Program-made: the position numbers and the translations under genes
Notes under the pieces: generated by a model
What the model saw: only the letters and a program-made list of their open reading frames with translations
What the model was told of the DNA's origin: nothing
The model's database searches: none
Shown here: in pieces, positions 6,194 to 8,036 of the stretch
Position numbering within the stretch: the stretch's first letter is position 1
How the letters are laid out: every line of letters starts with the position of its first letter
Assembly (NCBI GenBank): GCA_964564785.1
Contig: CAZMCT010000144.1
Location: 1 to 8,036, forward strand
Origin: CAZMCT01 sp964564785
Lineage (GTDB): Bacteria; Planctomycetota; Phycisphaerae; UBA1845; Fen-1342
Direction of reading: 5' to 3'
DNA: 8,036 nt

Positions 6194-8036
6194 ATGGGCA
6201 CACTTCACCTGTCACAGACCGCCCTGACGTCCGTTGCCAATCTCCCTCGCACCGCAGCAGCAGCGCCGCCGGCCGCGGGCGCGCTCGGCGAGCGTGTCCT
6301 CTGTACGCTGCGCGACGGGCTCCGCTGGTGGCACGTGAGCACGGCCGCGCCGCTGCTCGAGCGGCTGGGGCGGGTGTGGGCCCGGCCGGCCGAACAGGGC
6401 TGGCAGCGGGTCAAGCAGAACGCGCGGCGCGAGGTCTGGCGAGCGGTGCTCGACGGGTTGCCGTACTACCTCAAGTACTATTATCGCGAGTCGGGGGTGC
6501 AGCGGTTGCGACACCTGGTTCGACCGCGGCCGGTGGAGGCGGAGTGGGCCGGGGGCTTGTACGCACGGCAGTTCGGGATTGCGGCGGCGCGGCCGCTGGC
6601 GTACACGCTGGACGTGCAGCGCGGCGGGCGGCGCTGCGCGCTGCTGATCAGCGAAGCGGTGGAGCCGGCGGAGCCGCTGAACGCGTTCTGGCCGCGGCTG
6701 GCGCTGGATGGCGACGTGGTGCGGCGGCGGCGCGACGTGGCGCAGCTCTGTGACCGTCTGGGGGAGCTGATTGCGCGGGCGCACCAGGCGGGCTTCGAGC
6801 ACCTGGACATGCACGCGGGGAACATTCTGGTGCAGACGCTCGGGCCGCGGCAGTACCGGGCGGTGTTCATCGATCTGCAAAGCGCGCGGCGGGGCGTGCC
6901 GCTGAGCGACCGGGCGGTGGTGCGGAACCTGGCGCAGCTCAACCAGTGGTTCCGGCGGCACAGCTCGGTCAAGGACCGGCTGCGGTTTCTGCGGGCGTAC
7001 TTGCGCTGGCGGCTGGAGTACGAGCAGTCGTTCGACCACGCCCGGCCGCTGAATCTGGATTTCGCGCGGCTCGTGCGGGCGCTGCAACGGGCGGCGGGGC
7101 GGCACGCGGGCCGGCTGGGCGCGCGGCGTGATCATCGCGTGACGCGCAGCGGGCGGTATTTCTCGCGGCTGAAGCTGCCGGGGGGGTGGCGTGGGGCGGC
7201 GGTGGCCACGTGCAAGCACGCGAGCGAGGAGTCGCGGGCCTCGCACCTGGTGTTCACGCCCGAGTGGTGGTGTGCGCAGCTCGCGACGCCACTGCGGTGG
7301 TTCGACGAGCCGTCGGACGAGGATTGCAAGCGCTCGCACTCGGGGATCGTGCGACGAGCGGTGCTGCGATACGGCGCGGAGAACCTGCCGGTGATCTTGA
7401 AGCGACCGTTGGCCCGCAGCACATGGCGGCGGTTCGTGCAGCTCTGGCCGCCGTCGCGCAGCGTGCGGGCGTGGCGGACGGGGCACGCGCTGCTGCACCG
7501 GGATGTGCCGACGGCCCGGCCGCTGGCGGTGCTGGAGCAGCGCCGCGCGGGACTGGTGCGCGACAGCCTGCTGGTGACCGAGGCGATTCCGGGCGGGCTG
7601 GACCTGGAGGCGTACCTGCGGTGGGCAGGGGCGACGCTTCCGCCGGCGGAGTGGGCAGCGCTGAAGCGCGAACTGACGCGGCGCCTGGCGACGCTGGTGC
7701 GGCAGCTCGGCGAGCGTGGTTTCGAACACCGGGACTGCAAGGCGACCAACGTGCTGGTAGTGCCGCACGCGGGTCTGAAGCTGCTGTGGATCGACCTGGA
7801 TGGGATCCGGCTGCGGCGCTGGTGGCGGCCGTACGACCCGCTGCGGGCGGTGGTGCGGCTGCATGTCAGTCTGGAGGGCGTCCCAGGGCTGACGCGGACC
7901 GACCGCGCGCGGTTCCTGAAGGCGTATTTCGCGGGCTACGGAACGCGCGCGGATGCATGGCGGGCGGCGTGGCCGCGACTTGCCGCGGCTGCGGGGCGGA
8001 AAGCGCGGGCCAAGGCCGCGCGGCGGGCGTGGAAGC
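6194..8036 (+). CDS. Tandem WaaP/InaA-like kinase-fold protein (3' end outside window)
   Basis: The frame is open from ATG 6194 to the right edge: 614 residues, with the stop codon not in view. It holds two protein-kinase-like domains of the lipopolysaccharide kinase (WaaP/KdkA/InaA) family, which phosphorylate lipid A core sugars at the inner face of the inner membrane. Domain 1 (about 74-275): ATP-binding Lys94 (YYLKYY), helix-C Glu117, catalytic loop HLDMHAGN (203-210, Asp205, Asn210) and metal-binding Asp227 in IDLQ. Domain 2 (about 378-585): Lys403 (VILKRP), HRDCKATN (512-519, Asp514, Asn519) and Asp534 in IDLD; the helix-C Glu position is Ala426. A family-specific linker (about 311-375, RYFSRLKLPGGWRG) joins them. 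No signal peptide. ATG 6194 is the only start, since an in-frame stop lies at 6128; the ribosome-binding site is weak. The true substrate (heptose, Kdo or another sugar or lipid) cannot be told. Confidence 0.88.
   Translation, partial: MGTLHLSQTALTSVANLPRTAAAAPPAAGALGERVLCTLRDGLRWWHVSTAAPLLERLGRVWARPAEQGWQRVKQNARREVWRAVLDGLPYYLKYYYRESGVQRLRHLVRPRPVEAEWAGGLYARQFGIAAARPLAYTLDVQRGGRRCALLISEAVEPAEPLNAFWPRLALDGDVVRRRRDVAQLCDRLGELIARAHQAGFEHLDMHAGNILVQTLGPRQYRAVFIDLQSARRGVPLSDRAVVRNLAQLNQWFRRHSSVKDRLRFLRAYLRWRLEYEQSFDHARPLNLDFARLVRALQRAAGRHAGRLGARRDHRVTRSGRYFSRLKLPGGWRGAAVATCKHASEESRASHLVFTPEWWCAQLATPLRWFDEPSDEDCKRSHSGIVRRAVLRYGAENLPVILKRPLARSTWRRFVQLWPPSRSVRAWRTGHALLHRDVPTARPLAVLEQRRAGLVRDSLLVTEAIPGGLDLEAYLRWAGATLPPAEWAALKRELTRRLATLVRQLGERGFEHRDCKATNVLVVPHAGLKLLWIDLDGIRLRRWWRPYDPLRAVVRLHVSLEGVPGLTRTDRARFLKAYFAGYGTRADAWRAAWPRLAAAAGRKARAKAARRAWK

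Noticed and set aside
6212..7864. 550-codon open frame on the minus strand
   Set aside because: It is antisense to the tandem kinase gene. Its translation is Arg/Pro/His/Gln-rich with no domain, as expected from the mirror of a G/C-third-position coding strand. The + strand frame has clear kinase motifs.
1..8036. CRISPR array, phage genes, transposase, tRNA or rRNA
   Set aside because: Looked for on both strands; no regularly spaced repeats, no recombinase or transposase motifs and no recognisable RNA gene.

Overview
The DNA is very GC-rich, with G or C at nearly every third codon position. It encodes cell-envelope functions of a diderm bacterium: a MacB/LolCDE-type ABC exporter, a lipoprotein, a secreted or anchored envelope protein and a WaaP/InaA-type sugar-kinase-fold protein. 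The Cys-motif lipoprotein, the kinase type and the short dispersed intergenic repeats make me think of Planctomycetota. That placement is inference from memory and was not tested by any search. All genes lie on the + strand.

Layout. (1) 1-249 is the C-terminal end of an unidentified gene. (2) 236-946 is the ABC ATPase. (3) 933-2087 is the first FtsX/MacB-type permease. (4) 2088-2313 is a 226-bp gap holding two dispersed-repeat motifs, one of them a 147-bp imperfect inverted-repeat element. (5) 2314-3483 is a second, divergent permease. (6) 3484-3593 is a gap with a small heptamer repeat. (7) 3594-4157 is a small lipoprotein with a CPTPWDYCC motif. (8) 4158-4287 is a gap with a possible short-leader promoter. 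(9) 4288-6066 is an unrecognised 592-aa exported protein. (10) 6067-6193 is a gap with a fair sigma70-like promoter. (11) 6194 to the right edge is a protein with two tandem WaaP/InaA-like kinase domains, cut by the window end at 614 residues. Every gap is shorter than 300 bp.

How they fit together. The upstream gene, the ATPase and permease 1 are joined by two 14-nt start/stop overlaps and are probably translationally coupled. Permease 2 belongs to the same transporter but is separated by the inserted repeat. One ATPase with two different four-helix permeases suggests a LolCDE-like heterodimeric mechanotransmission ABC complex; its substrate cannot be read from the sequence. The lipoprotein may be an accessory of the transporter. 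The 592-aa protein and the tandem kinase look like separate transcription units.

I see no phage, CRISPR, transposase, rRNA or tRNA. The points most worth a second look are the tandem kinase with its near-exact 309-residue internal register, the repeat inserted between the permease genes, and the two uncharacterised envelope proteins.
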